Translations under genes and position numbers: made by a program
The notes under the pieces: generated by a model
The model's database searches: none
What the model was told of the DNA's origin: nothing
Seen by the model: the letters and a program-made list of their open reading frames with translations, nothing else
Part shown: piece after piece, positions 16,779 through 24,947 of the stretch
Numbering within the stretch: position 1 is the stretch's first letter
Layout: every line of letters starts with the position of its first letter
Source: Paenisporosarcina quisquiliarum_A
GTDB taxonomy: Bacteria; Bacillota; Bacilli; Bacillales_A; Planococcaceae
Direction of reading: 5' to 3'
Assembly (NCBI RefSeq): GCF_043641925.1
Contig: NZ_JBHZRU010000021.1
Span: forward strand, 4,879-68,878
DNA: 64,000 bases

Positions 16779-17435
16779 TTATTTGCCTCCTTCCCCAGAG
16801 TTCTTCTTAACTGGAAGGACTTCACCGCGATAGATCCATACTTTAACACCAAGCTTACCATAAGTAGTGTCTGCTTCTGCATGAGCATAATCAATGTCAG
16901 CGCGAAGCGTATGAAGCGGAACAGTTCCTTCACTGTAATGTTCAGCACGAGCGATATCAGCGCCACCTAGACGACCTGATACTTGTGTTTTGATACCTTT
17001 CGCTCCAGAACGCATAGTGCGTTGGATCGACTGCTTTTGAGCACGACGGAAAGATACGCGGTTTTCTAATTGACGTGCGATGTTTTCAGCAACTAGCTTA
17101 GCATCTAAGTCTGCACGTTTGATTTCAACGATGTTGATGTGAACACGCTTGCCAGTAGTAGTGTTAAGGTTCTTACGAAGTGCTTCCACTTCAGTACCAC
17201 CTTTACCAATTACCATACCTGGTTTCGCAGTGTGAATTGTAATGTTTACACGGTTTGCAGCACGCTCGATTTCAACTTTAGAAACAGATGCGTCTTTCAA
17301 ACGAGTTTCGATATAGCTACGAATTCTTAAGTCTTCGTGAAGTAGAGTTGCATAGTCTTTTTCAGCATACCATTTTGACTCCCAGTCACGAATAATACCG
17401 ATTCGTAATCCTATTGGATGTACTTTTTGACCCAC
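16779..17435 (-). CDS. rpsC: 30S ribosomal protein S3
   Basis: 218 aa: MGQKVHPIGLRIGIIRDWESKWYAEKDYATLLHEDLRIR. The KH domain includes GMVIGKGG, and the C-terminal domain includes GRLGGADIARAEHYSEG. It lies at the mRNA entry channel. It is separated from rplP by a single base. Confidence 0.98.
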   Translation of the reverse strand: MGQKVHPIGLRIGIIRDWESKWYAEKDYATLLHEDLRIRSYIETRLKDASVSKVEIERAANRVNITIHTAKPGMVIGKGGTEVEALRKNLNTTTGKRVHINIVEIKRADLDAKLVAENIARQLENRVSFRRAQKQSIQRTMRSGAKGIKTQVSGRLGGADIARAEHYSEGTVPLHTLRADIDYAHAEADTTYGKLGVKVWIYRGEVLPVKKNSGEGGK

Positions 17436-17438
17436 GAA

Positions 17439-17780
17439 TTATCCCTCCTTCTTCTCAGATACCACGATAGTGATGTGGCTAGTGCGTTTGTTAATCGCGC
17501 TTGCACGTCCCATCGCACGTGGACGGAAACGTTTCAATGTTGGACCTTCATCAACAAATACTTCTGAAATAATTAAATTATTTACGTCTAAATCATAGTT
17601 GTGCTCAGCGTTTGCAACGGCTGATTTTAACACTTTTTCAACGACAGGAGATGCCGATCTTGGAGTGTGGTTTAAAATCGCAACTGCTTCACCGATTTGC
17701 TTACCTCTTATTAAATCAACGACTAATCGTACTTTACGAGGGGCAATACGCACTGTTCTAGCAATAGCTTTAGCTTGCAT
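17439..17780 (-). CDS. rplV: 50S ribosomal protein L22
   Basis: 113 aa: MQAKAIARTVRIAPRKVRLVVDLIRGK. The tunnel-lining hairpin GPTLKRFRPRAMGRASAINKRTSHI is complete, with no insertions of the kind that give macrolide resistance. Confidence 0.98.
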   Translation of the reverse strand: MQAKAIARTVRIAPRKVRLVVDLIRGKQIGEAVAILNHTPRSASPVVEKVLKSAVANAEHNYDLDVNNLIISEVFVDEGPTLKRFRPRAMGRASAINKRTSHITIVVSEKKEG

Positions 17781-17800
17781 CAGGATAACCTCCTCTCAAA

Positions 17801-18079
17801 TTAGCGTCTTGTTTTCTTATCGTCAGCACCATGGCCTTTATACGCACGAGTTGGTGCGAATTCGCCTAATTTGTGCCCTACCATATCTTCAGTCACATAT
17901 ACTGGAACGTGTTTACGTCCGTCATATACTGCGATTGTTAATCCGATAAAAGTCGGGAAAATTGTAGAACGGCGAGACCAAGTTTTGATCACTTGTTTTT
18001 TCTCAGAATCCTTTTGTGCATCGACCTTCTTCATAAGATGGTCATCTACAAATGGTCCTTTTTTCAAGCTACGACCCAT
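17801..18079 (-). CDS. rpsS: 30S ribosomal protein S19
   Basis: 92 aa: MGRSLKKGPFVDDHLMKKVDAQ, with RRSTIFPTFIGLTIAVYDGRKHVPVY and LGEFAPTRAYKGH. It forms a complex with S13 in the 30S head. Confidence 0.98.
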   Translation of the reverse strand: MGRSLKKGPFVDDHLMKKVDAQKDSEKKQVIKTWSRRSTIFPTFIGLTIAVYDGRKHVPVYVTEDMVGHKLGEFAPTRAYKGHGADDKKTRR

Positions 18080-18139
18080 TTTGGAACCTCCCTCAGAGAT
18101 CTCACTACGGCTCTTTTGTCGAACCGCAGAAGAATCACA

Positions 18140-18970
18140 TTATTTTTTACGACGACGAATGATAAATTTGTCGGACTTGTTTTTCTTTTTACGAGTCTTA
18201 TAACCAAGAGTTGGTTTACCCCATGGAGTCATTGGTGATTTACGTCCGATTGGAGAACGTCCTTCACCACCACCGTGTGGGTGATCGTTCGGGTTCATTA
18301 CAGATCCACGTACAGTTGGGCGCTTACCTAACCAACGGTTACGACCTGCTTTACCGATGTTAATTAATTCGTGTTGTTCGTTACCTACTTGACCGATAGT
18401 TGCACGGCATGTACCCAAGATCATGCGAACTTCACCAGATTGCAAACGGATAATTACGTACTTATCTTCTTTACCAAGTACTTGCGCAGAAGTACCAGCA
18501 GAACGTACTAATTGTCCACCTTTACCAGGCTTCATTTCGATGTTATGGATAGTAGTACCCATTGGAATGTTTTGTAGTGGAAGTGCGTTACCTGGCTTGA
18601 TATCAGCTTCTGGACCTGACAAAATTGTCATTCCTACTTCTAAGCCTTTAGCAGCTAGGATGTAACGTTTTTCACCATCTACGTAGTTAATCAATGCGAT
18701 ATTCGCAGAGCGGTTTGGATCATACTCAATAGTAGCAACGCGTCCTGGAATGCCATCTTTATTTCGTTTGAAATCGATGACACGGTATTGACGCTTATGG
18801 CCGCCACCATGATGACGAACAGTTAACTTACCTTGGTTATTACGGCCACCTTTACGTTTGACAGGCTCAAGCAATGATTTCTCAGGCTTGTTTGTCGTGA
18901 TTTCAGCGAAATCAGAAGCTGTCATGTTACGTCGACCATTGGAGGTAGGTTTGTACTTTTTAATCGCCAT
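18140..18970 (-). CDS. rplB: 50S ribosomal protein L2
   Basis: 276 aa: MAIKKYKPTSNGRRNMTASDF. The peptidyl-transferase-proximal loop VMNPNDHPHGGGEGRSPIG has its conserved histidine intact. L2 is needed for subunit association and the active-site architecture. Confidence 0.99.
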   Translation of the reverse strand: MAIKKYKPTSNGRRNMTASDFAEITTNKPEKSLLEPVKRKGGRNNQGKLTVRHHGGGHKRQYRVIDFKRNKDGIPGRVATIEYDPNRSANIALINYVDGEKRYILAAKGLEVGMTILSGPEADIKPGNALPLQNIPMGTTIHNIEMKPGKGGQLVRSAGTSAQVLGKEDKYVIIRLQSGEVRMILGTCRATIGQVGNEQHELINIGKAGRNRWLGKRPTVRGSVMNPNDHPHGGGEGRSPIGRKSPMTPWGKPTLGYKTRKKKNKSDKFIIRRRKK

Positions 18971-19016
18971 GTTTATTCCCTCCTTCTTGTTTGTTGAATT
19001 CTATAATCTTTTAAGA

Positions 19017-19301
19017 TTAAGATTCGAAAATTTCGATGTCTTTGCTATCAGCAGTCAACTTAACAATTGCTTTACGGCGTTTGTTAGTGTATCCACCAAA
19101 TTTACCTACGCGTTTGAATTTACCTTTGTAGTTCATGATGTTAACTTTCTCAACATCAACGCCAAAGATTTCTTCGATTGCGTGTTTAACTTGAGTTTTG
19201 TTGGCGCGAGTGTCCACTAAGAAAGTGTACTTTTTCTCTTCCATAATTTCTGAAGAACGCTCGGTAATGACCGGACGTTTAATAATATCACGTGCTTCCA
19301 T
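19017..19301 (-). CDS. rplW: 50S ribosomal protein L23
   Basis: 94 aa: MEARDIIKRPVITERSSEIMEEKKYTFLVD. It is the tunnel-exit docking protein for trigger factor and SRP. It starts at the very end of rplD (1-base overlap). Confidence 0.98.
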   Translation of the reverse strand: MEARDIIKRPVITERSSEIMEEKKYTFLVDTRANKTQVKHAIEEIFGVDVEKVNIMNYKGKFKRVGKFGGYTNKRRKAIVKLTADSKDIEIFES

Positions 19302-19924
19302 TATCCAAGCACCTCCTCTACTTTTTCTACAGCTGCTTTAGTAATGACAATTTTGTCATGACCTAGCAAATCAAGAACGTTAATGCCTGTTGCTGATACA
19401 ACTGTAACTCCTGGGATGTTACGAGCAGATAATGCTACGTTTTCATCAAGTTCAGCAGTAACGAACAAAGCTTTTTTCTCGATTGAAAGGTCTTTCAACA
19501 CTTTCAAGAAATCTTTAGTTTTTGGTGCGTTCAACACTAAGCCTTCAAGAACTACGAAGTTCTCTTCTAACACTTTCGCAGAAAGAGCAGAACGAAGAGC
19601 TAAGCGACGTACTTTTTTCGGTAGTTTGTAGCTGTAGCTACGTGGAACTGGTCCGAAAACAACACCACCACCGCGCCATTGTGGAGAACGAATCGACCCT
19701 TGACGAGCACGACCTGTTCCTTTTTGTTTCCAAGGCTTACGGCCACCACCAGCAACTTCTGAGCGGTTTTTAACTTTATGATTACCTTGACGTAATGAAG
19801 CGCGTTGAGCGATTACTGCGTCAAATAATACAGAACCATTTGGTTCGATTCCGAAGATCGAATCGTTCAATTCGATTTCACCAACCGATTTACCAGTTTG
19901 ATTAAGTAAAGATACCTTTGGCAT
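19301..19924 (-). CDS. rplD: 50S ribosomal protein L4
   Basis: 207 aa with the extended loop GGGRKPWKQKGTGRARQGSIRSPQWRGG that lines the exit tunnel. In proteobacteria L4 autoregulates the S10 operon; in Bacillus this is not established. Confidence 0.98.
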   Translation of the reverse strand: MPKVSLLNQTGKSVGEIELNDSIFGIEPNGSVLFDAVIAQRASLRQGNHKVKNRSEVAGGGRKPWKQKGTGRARQGSIRSPQWRGGGVVFGPVPRSYSYKLPKKVRRLALRSALSAKVLEENFVVLEGLVLNAPKTKDFLKVLKDLSIEKKALFVTAELDENVALSARNIPGVTVVSATGINVLDLLGHDKIVITKAAVEKVEEVLG

Positions 19925-19949
19925 TCCTGTTTCCTCCTTTCTTTAATTA

Positions 19950-20579
19950 TTAGTTCGCTTTAATAGCAGTTTTAACAACTACTAGTGCTTTACGTGAACC
20001 AGGAACATTACCTTTAACTAGTAGCAAGTTACGATCTTCGTCAACTTTTACAATTTGTAAATTTTGAATCGTTACCATTGTGCCACCCATTTGACCAGGT
20101 AATTTCTTTTGTTTGAATACGCGGTTCGGAGCAACTGGCCCCATTGAACCCGGACGACGGTGATAGCGAGATCCGTGAGCCATAGGTCCTCGAGATTGTC
20201 CGTGGCGTTTAATAACACCTTGGAAACCTTTACCTTTTGTCACACCAGATACATCAATTACATCGCCTTCTGCGAAAATTCCAACCTTGACTTCTTGACC
20301 AACTTCGTAATCGGCTAAGTTCATGTCGCGGAATTCGCGGATGAAGCGCTTAGGAGCAGTGTTTGCTTTAGCTACGTGTCCTTTAGCAGGTTTGTTTGAA
20401 AGCTTTTCACGCTTATCATCAAAACCTAATTGGATTGCTTCGTAACCATCCGTTTCAACTGATTTCTTTTGAAGTACTACGTTTGGAGCAGCTTCAATTA
20501 CAGTTACCGGGATTAAATCACCGTTCTCAGCGAAAACTTGCGTCATACCGATTTTTCTACCTAAGATTCCTTTGGTCAT
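19950..20579 (-). CDS. rplC: 50S ribosomal protein L3
   Basis: 209 aa: MTKGILGRKIGMTQVFAENGDLIPVTVIEA, with the loop HGQSRGPMAHGSRYHRRPGSMG near the peptidyl-transferase centre. It follows rpsJ by 48 bases. Confidence 0.98.
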   Translation of the reverse strand: MTKGILGRKIGMTQVFAENGDLIPVTVIEAAPNVVLQKKSVETDGYEAIQLGFDDKREKLSNKPAKGHVAKANTAPKRFIREFRDMNLADYEVGQEVKVGIFAEGDVIDVSGVTKGKGFQGVIKRHGQSRGPMAHGSRYHRRPGSMGPVAPNRVFKQKKLPGQMGGTMVTIQNLQIVKVDEDRNLLLVKGNVPGSRKALVVVKTAIKAN

Positions 20580-20627
20580 CCGTCACACCTCCTACAATAT
20601 TTGTTTTTTTCTATTTGTTATTTACCA

Positions 20628-20936
20628 TTAAAGTTTGATTTCAATATCAACGCCAGATGGTAAGTCAAGCTTCATTAACGCATCAACAGTTTGTGGTGTT
20701 GGGTTAACGATATCGATCAGACGCTTATGCGTACGCATTTCGAATTGCTCACGAGAATCTTTGTACTTGTGAACAGCACGAAGAATTGTATACACAGACT
20801 TCTCAGTTGGAAGTGGAATCGGACCTGATACACTTGCACCTGAACGTTTAGCTGTCTCGACAATTTTCTCAGCAGACTGATCAAGAATTCGATGATCATA
20901 CGCTTTTAAACGGATACGAATTTTTTGTTTTGCCAT
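20628..20936 (-). CDS. rpsJ: 30S ribosomal protein S10 / transcription partner NusE
   Basis: 102 aa from the ATG at 20936 (MAKQKIRIRLKAYDHRILDQSAEKIVETAKRSG), with AAGGAGGG upstream. The reading frame continues 41 codons into the leader without a plausible start. It is a 30S head protein that also joins the Nus complex. It is the first gene of the large S10-spc-alpha operon. Confidence 0.98.
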   Translation of the reverse strand: MAKQKIRIRLKAYDHRILDQSAEKIVETAKRSGASVSGPIPLPTEKSVYTILRAVHKYKDSREQFEMRTHKRLIDIVNPTPQTVDALMKLDLPSGVDIEIKL

Positions 20937-21064
20937 TATTTTCCCTCCTTTTCGCCTATTTACTAGACATTCTCCACGAAAATTTTTCAACAACCCGCCA
21001 TGGCAAAGCGGCCGGGTGTGTCGATAACCTCTCGTTTCATAGCAGTCAAAGACCAACATTCAAC

Positions 21065-21093
21065 ATTATACAGAATAAAAAAGAATTCCGCAA
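21065..21093 (-). promoter_or_regulatory. SigA promoter of the S10-spc-alpha operon
   Basis: Minus-strand -35 TTGCGG and a perfect -10 TATAAT are separated by 17 bp. The transcript would start near 21058, giving a roughly 120-nt leader before rpsJ that could carry regulatory structure. No other equally good promoter is visible before the rplQ terminator. Confidence 0.85.
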
Positions 21094-21315
21094 GTGCTTT
21101 GACGAAATTCTTTCTGAATGCTTTTTTATTGTAAATTGATTTTAATTTAAAGGCAATAGTTCTACTAATAGTCCGAACATTAAGTTCTTATTAGAAACGT
21201 GATCCAGATGAATTAATGCGCTGACTTATTCAATCCAGACCACTTGACTTACCAATACAACCTCACTCAGCTTTCATTCTCATCAAGAACTTATACTCAA
21301 GAATTTGATTGTGTT
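21094..21315. other. Intergenic stretch between rpsJ promoter and antiporter gene
   Basis: No gene is visible. A convincing terminator for the upstream antiporter gene was not found, so some read-through into the S10 promoter region is possible. Confidence 0.5.
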
Positions 21316-22632
21316 TTATAAAACCATTACAGCTATCCAACCAAAGACAAGCAATGGAATATTGTAATGAATAAAAGTCGGAACACATGTATCCCAAATG
21401 TGATTATGTTGTCCGTCAACATTTAATCCAGCGGTAGGTCCTAGCGTACTATCTGACGCAGGTGAACCAGCATCTCCAAGTGCTCCTGCTGTTCCGATAA
21501 GGGCAATGATTGCTAACACACTAAAATCAAATTCAACCGCTAGCGGAACAAAGATTGCAGCAATAATTGGAATCGTTGCGAAAGAAGATCCGATACCCAT
21601 AGTAACAACCAAACCGATTAACAACATCAACATTGCTGCAAGTGATTGATTTCCTTCTAATATAGAAGAAACACTTCCAACCAAGGATTCAATATCTCCT
21701 GTTGTTTGAATAACTGAAGCGAAACCATTAGCTGCAATCATGACAAAACCAATGAATGCCATCATACGCATTCCTTCTATTAACACTTCATCAGCTTCTT
21801 TTACTTTTAAAGCTCCGGAAATATATAAAGTCGCAATACCTGCCAATGCGCCAATAATCATTGACTCCGTTACAATCTGCGCAGTCAACGCTGCAACTAA
21901 AGCAATTACCGTGAAAACTACGTCTTTTTTATTCACATTTACTACAAGTGTTTCTTTTACATCCATATCTCGATCATATTCTCTTGGTTTGCGATATGAA
22001 ATGAAAATTGCTATAAGTAATCCAACAATCAATCCTGCCGTTGGAATCAACATCGCATACGGTATATCTTTCATATCGATTACTAATCCTGCAGCTTCCA
22101 TTTGATTCGCAATGATTTCATGAAAGATAAAACCGAATCCATATGGCAATAAAATATATGGAGCCGTTAATCCAAATGTTAATACTGTCGCAATTAATCT
22201 TCTATCAATTTTTAAAAGATTCATTACATGTAAAATTGGTGGAATTAGTAATGGGATAAATGCAATATGAATCGGAATCAAATTTTGTGAGAAGACAGCC
22301 ATTAAGAGCAAAGCTAATATAATAAAAGTTTTAGCTAATGCCGTTCTATCTTTCTCTCCATCTTTTTTAATCAATTTTAGAATCGTAGCTACAAGAAGTT
22401 CAGGAATCCCCGTTCTAGAAATAGCTACTGCAAAACCACCTAGCAATGCATAGCTTAGGGCTATTGATGCCCCTCCCCCTAATCCATCAGTGAAGGCCGT
22501 GATCGTATCGCTTAATGAAAGACCTCCTATTAAACCACCAGCAAGGGCTCCTACAAGTAAAGACAAAACAACATTAACTCGCAGCAAGCTCAGAACGAGC
22601 ATAACTACTACTGCTATAATTACTGCATTCAT
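21316..22632 (-). CDS. Na+/H+ antiporter (NhaC-superfamily, YuiF-like) transporter
   Basis: 438 aa with about 11-12 hydrophobic segments. It starts MNAVIIAVVVMLVLSLLRVNVVLSLLVGALAGGLIGG. The family motifs GGFAVAISRTGIPE, FSQNLIPIHIAFIPLLIPP and GSSFATIPIIAAIFVPLA ... GDAGSPASDSTLGPTAGLN are present. The closest known layout is Bacillus YuiF; YuiF proteins have been predicted to be amino-acid (possibly histidine) transporters rather than antiporters, so the substrate is open. It interrupts the usual tuf-rpsJ junction and has its own promoter. Histidine uptake would fit with the hut genes 36 kb away, but that is speculation. Confidence 0.85.
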   Translation of the reverse strand: MNAVIIAVVVMLVLSLLRVNVVLSLLVGALAGGLIGGLSLSDTITAFTDGLGGGASIALSYALLGGFAVAISRTGIPELLVATILKLIKKDGEKDRTALAKTFIILALLLMAVFSQNLIPIHIAFIPLLIPPILHVMNLLKIDRRLIATVLTFGLTAPYILLPYGFGFIFHEIIANQMEAAGLVIDMKDIPYAMLIPTAGLIVGLLIAIFISYRKPREYDRDMDVKETLVVNVNKKDVVFTVIALVAALTAQIVTESMIIGALAGIATLYISGALKVKEADEVLIEGMRMMAFIGFVMIAANGFASVIQTTGDIESLVGSVSSILEGNQSLAAMLMLLIGLVVTMGIGSSFATIPIIAAIFVPLAVEFDFSVLAIIALIGTAGALGDAGSPASDSTLGPTAGLNVDGQHNHIWDTCVPTFIHYNIPLLVFGWIAVMVL

Positions 22633-22689
22633 ATAATTTAACTCCTTAATATTACTTTAGTATAGTAGAGTGCTAATTCAACAAAGTAA

Positions 22690-22718
22690 ATATTATCAAA
22701 TTGTGTGTAGAAAGTCAA
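22690..22718 (-). promoter_or_regulatory. SigA promoter of the antiporter gene
   Basis: Minus-strand -35 TTGACT and -10 TAATAT with a 17-bp spacer lie about 57 bases before the ATG at 22632. An AAGGAG ribosome site precedes the start. Confidence 0.8.
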
Positions 22719-23048
22719 CAATTTGAGTTGAATAGGAGAATGAACAGTTAATAGGAGCTTTAGTATGAAGTTCTTATCAGTCAAATTGAATCTAGCTTAA
22801 GAGTTTATCGTTCAACTTGCTCTAAATATCGAGATATATCAAATTCTCCAGTCTCACGCCTTAGCTAACTAGATGAGCAATTCATTCTACACCATCCAAC
22901 AGAAAAGAGACATAGAGCCAGCACCGAAATAGCACCAATTTGAATGGTTTTGATTTTCGCTTCGCTACTGTTTAAGAGAAGTGTGTTTCATTTAGGAGGT
23001 TACTTAGTAAGTGAGACGATTTTTAAAGGGGTAATTCGTTTTAAACTA

Positions 23049-23166
23049 TTTATCAATCAAAATGGAGAGTTTATCAATCAAATTACACATTTATCAATCA
23101 ATCTGACGATTTATCAATCAAACTCAGCCTATTATCACTCAAACACGTTTCACGAACTAGTTAACT
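23049..23166. repeat. Phased array A1 (core TTTATCAATCAAA x5 plus palindrome)
   Basis: Cores start at 23049, 23070, 23090, 23110 and 23131 (steps 21, 20, 20, 21; the last core is degenerate, ATTATCACTCAAA). AGTTAACT follows at 23159-23166, 28 bases after the start of the last core. Confidence 0.9.
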
Positions 23167-23342
23167 TAATGATCCATACCATCTACACCCCCCAACAGAA
23201 AAGAGACAAAGAGCCACTGGCGAAATGGCTCCCATTTAAATGTTCGATTTTCGCTTCGCTACTGTTTTAAAGAAGAGCGTTTCAATGAAGAGTTTACTTA
23301 GTTAATGAGACGATTTTTAAAGGGACAATTCGTTTTAGAATA

Positions 23343-23460
23343 TTTATCAATCAAAATGGAGAATTTATCAATCAAATTAGAGATTTATCAATCAAACTGA
23401 CGATTTATCAATCAAACTCAGCCTTTTATCAAACAAACACGTTTCACAACCTAGTTAACT
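23343..23460. repeat. Phased array A2 (core TTTATCAATCAAA x5 plus palindrome)
   Basis: Cores start at 23343, 23364, 23384, 23404 and 23425 (steps 21, 20, 20, 21). AGTTAACT follows at 23453-23460, again 28 bases after the last core start. The spacer sequences differ from A1 at several places while the lengths are unchanged. Confidence 0.9.
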
Positions 23461-23517
23461 AGGTGAGCCATCATCTACATTTCTCACGAGCAATAAAATG
23501 AAATGAAGTTTAAACAT

Positions 23518-23564
23518 AAAAAAAGACATAGCTTACACCAAAAATGGTGCAAGCTATGTCTTTC
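23518..23564 (-). terminator. Second terminator downstream of tuf
   Basis: A long inverted repeat (AAAGACATAGCTT.CACCA with TGGTG.AAGCTATGTCTTT, about 18 bp) has a short A-rich loop and ends on the minus strand in seven Ts. It backs up the hairpin at 23603. Confidence 0.85.
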
Positions 23565-23602
23565 CTCGTTTATCTTGAGTTCCCTCAACTATAACAAACA
23601 AA

Positions 23603-23632
23603 AAACCTTGCCAGCGTCCCGGCAAGGTTTTA
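23603..23632 (-). terminator. First terminator downstream of tuf
   Basis: An 11-bp stem AAAACCTTGCC/GGCAAGGTTTT with an 8-nt loop is followed by Ts on the minus strand, 11 bases past the tuf stop. Confidence 0.9.
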
Positions 23633-23642
23633 AAAGTTTTAA

Positions 23643-24830
23643 TTATTTAGTGATAGTAGCAACTACGCCAGCACCAACAGTTCGTCCACCCTCACGGATA
23701 GAGAACTTAGTACCTTCTTCAAGCGCGATTGGAGCGATAAGAGCAACAGTCATTTCGATGTTGTCCCCAGGCATAACCATTTCAACGCCATCAGGTAAGT
23801 TACAAACACCAGTTACGTCAGTTGTACGGAAGTAGAACTGAGGACGGTAGTTTGTGAAGAATGGAGTATGACGTCCACCCTCTTCTTTAGAAAGAACATA
23901 AACTTCTGCTTTGAATTCAGTATGCGGAGTGATTGTACCTGGTTTAGCAAGTACTTGACCACGTTGGATATCTTCACGTGAAACACCACGTAATAGAGCT
24001 CCAATGTTGTCACCAGCTTCTGCATAGTCAAGAAGTTTACGGAACATTTCAACGCCAGTTACAGTAGTTGATTTCGGCTCTTCAACGATACCGATGATGT
24101 CTACTACGTCTCCAACTTTAACTTGTCCACGCTCAACACGACCAGTAGCAACTGTACCACGACCAGTGATTGAGAATACATCCTCAACAGGCATCATGAA
24201 TGGTTTGTCAGTTTGACGTTCTGGAGTTGGGATATAAGAATCAACAGCGTCCATTAATTCAACAACTTTTTCTTCCCAAGCTTCTTCGCCTTCTAAAGCT
24301 TTAAGAGCTGAACCTTTGATAACTGGAATGTCATCACCAGGGAAGTCATATTCAGATAATAGGTCACGAATTTCCATTTCTACTAATTCAAGTAGCTCTT
24401 CGTCGTCAACCATATCACATTTGTTCATGAATACTACTAAGTAAGGTACACCAACTTGACGTGAAAGAAGGATGTGCTCACGAGTTTGTGGCATTGGGCC
24501 GTCAGCAGCAGATACTACTAAGATTCCGCCGTCCATTTGTGCAGCACCAGTGATCATGTTTTTAACATAATCGGCATGTCCTGGGCAGTCAACGTGTGCA
24601 TAGTGACGAGTTGCAGTTTCATACTCAACGTGAGAAGTGTTGATAGTGATTCCGCGCTCTTTTTCTTCAGGAGCGTTATCGATTTGTGCATAGCTCATTG
24701 CAGTACCACCAGAGCGTTTTGCAAGAACTGTTGCGATTGCAGCAGTTAAAGTAGTTTTACCATGGTCAACGTGACCGATTGTTCCTACGTTTGCGTGTGT
24801 TTTAGAACGATCAAATTTAGCTTTTGCCAT
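23643..24830 (-). CDS. tuf: Elongation factor Tu
   Basis: 395 aa from the ATG at 24830 (MAKAKFDRSKTHANVGTIGHVDHGKTTLTAAI), with AGGAGG upstream; a 25-codon upward extension is rejected. The GTPase motifs GHVDHGKT, DCPGHADYV and NKCDMVDD, and domains 2 and 3, are complete. It delivers aminoacyl-tRNA to the ribosome. It is the last gene of the str operon but also has its own promoter at the end of fusA. Two stacked terminators close the unit. Confidence 0.99.
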   Translation of the reverse strand: MAKAKFDRSKTHANVGTIGHVDHGKTTLTAAIATVLAKRSGGTAMSYAQIDNAPEEKERGITINTSHVEYETATRHYAHVDCPGHADYVKNMITGAAQMDGGILVVSAADGPMPQTREHILLSRQVGVPYLVVFMNKCDMVDDEELLELVEMEIRDLLSEYDFPGDDIPVIKGSALKALEGEEAWEEKVVELMDAVDSYIPTPERQTDKPFMMPVEDVFSITGRGTVATGRVERGQVKVGDVVDIIGIVEEPKSTTVTGVEMFRKLLDYAEAGDNIGALLRGVSREDIQRGQVLAKPGTITPHTEFKAEVYVLSKEEGGRHTPFFTNYRPQFYFRTTDVTGVCNLPDGVEMVMPGDNIEMTVALIAPIALEEGTKFSIREGGRTVGAGVVATITK

Positions 24831-24918
24831 TAGAGAAATCCTCCTCAAAATTATATTAATAGTTTTTGGTATGAATGATGAAGGTCTAGATCCAACATCA
24901 TTCATAGCTTACAAAATA

Positions 24919-24947
24919 GTTATACTTTATAAAGAATCAAAATTCAA
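24919..24947 (-). promoter_or_regulatory. Internal SigA promoter of tuf
   Basis: Minus-strand -35 TTGAAT, 17-bp spacer, -10 TATAAC. The -35 abuts the fusA stop codon. It would give extra tuf transcript with a leader of about 80 nt. Confidence 0.75.

Larger units (their letters stand above)
22850..23475. repeat. Tandem ~295-bp duplication containing two phased repeat arrays
   Basis: Two diverged copies lie head to tail, offset by 294-296 bp; for example the AACAGAAAAGAGAC box is at 22898 and again at 23194, and GATTTTCGCTTCGCTACTGT occurs in both. Each copy ends in a repeat array and a GTTAAC-type palindrome. A third, more decayed copy of the array probably lies at about 22803-22875. There is no coding potential. 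It fills the tuf-antiporter gap. Confidence 0.85.

Noticed and set aside
23049..23460. Arrays as a CRISPR
   Set aside because: Units are 13 bp with 7-8 bp spacers, far too short; no cas genes are present.
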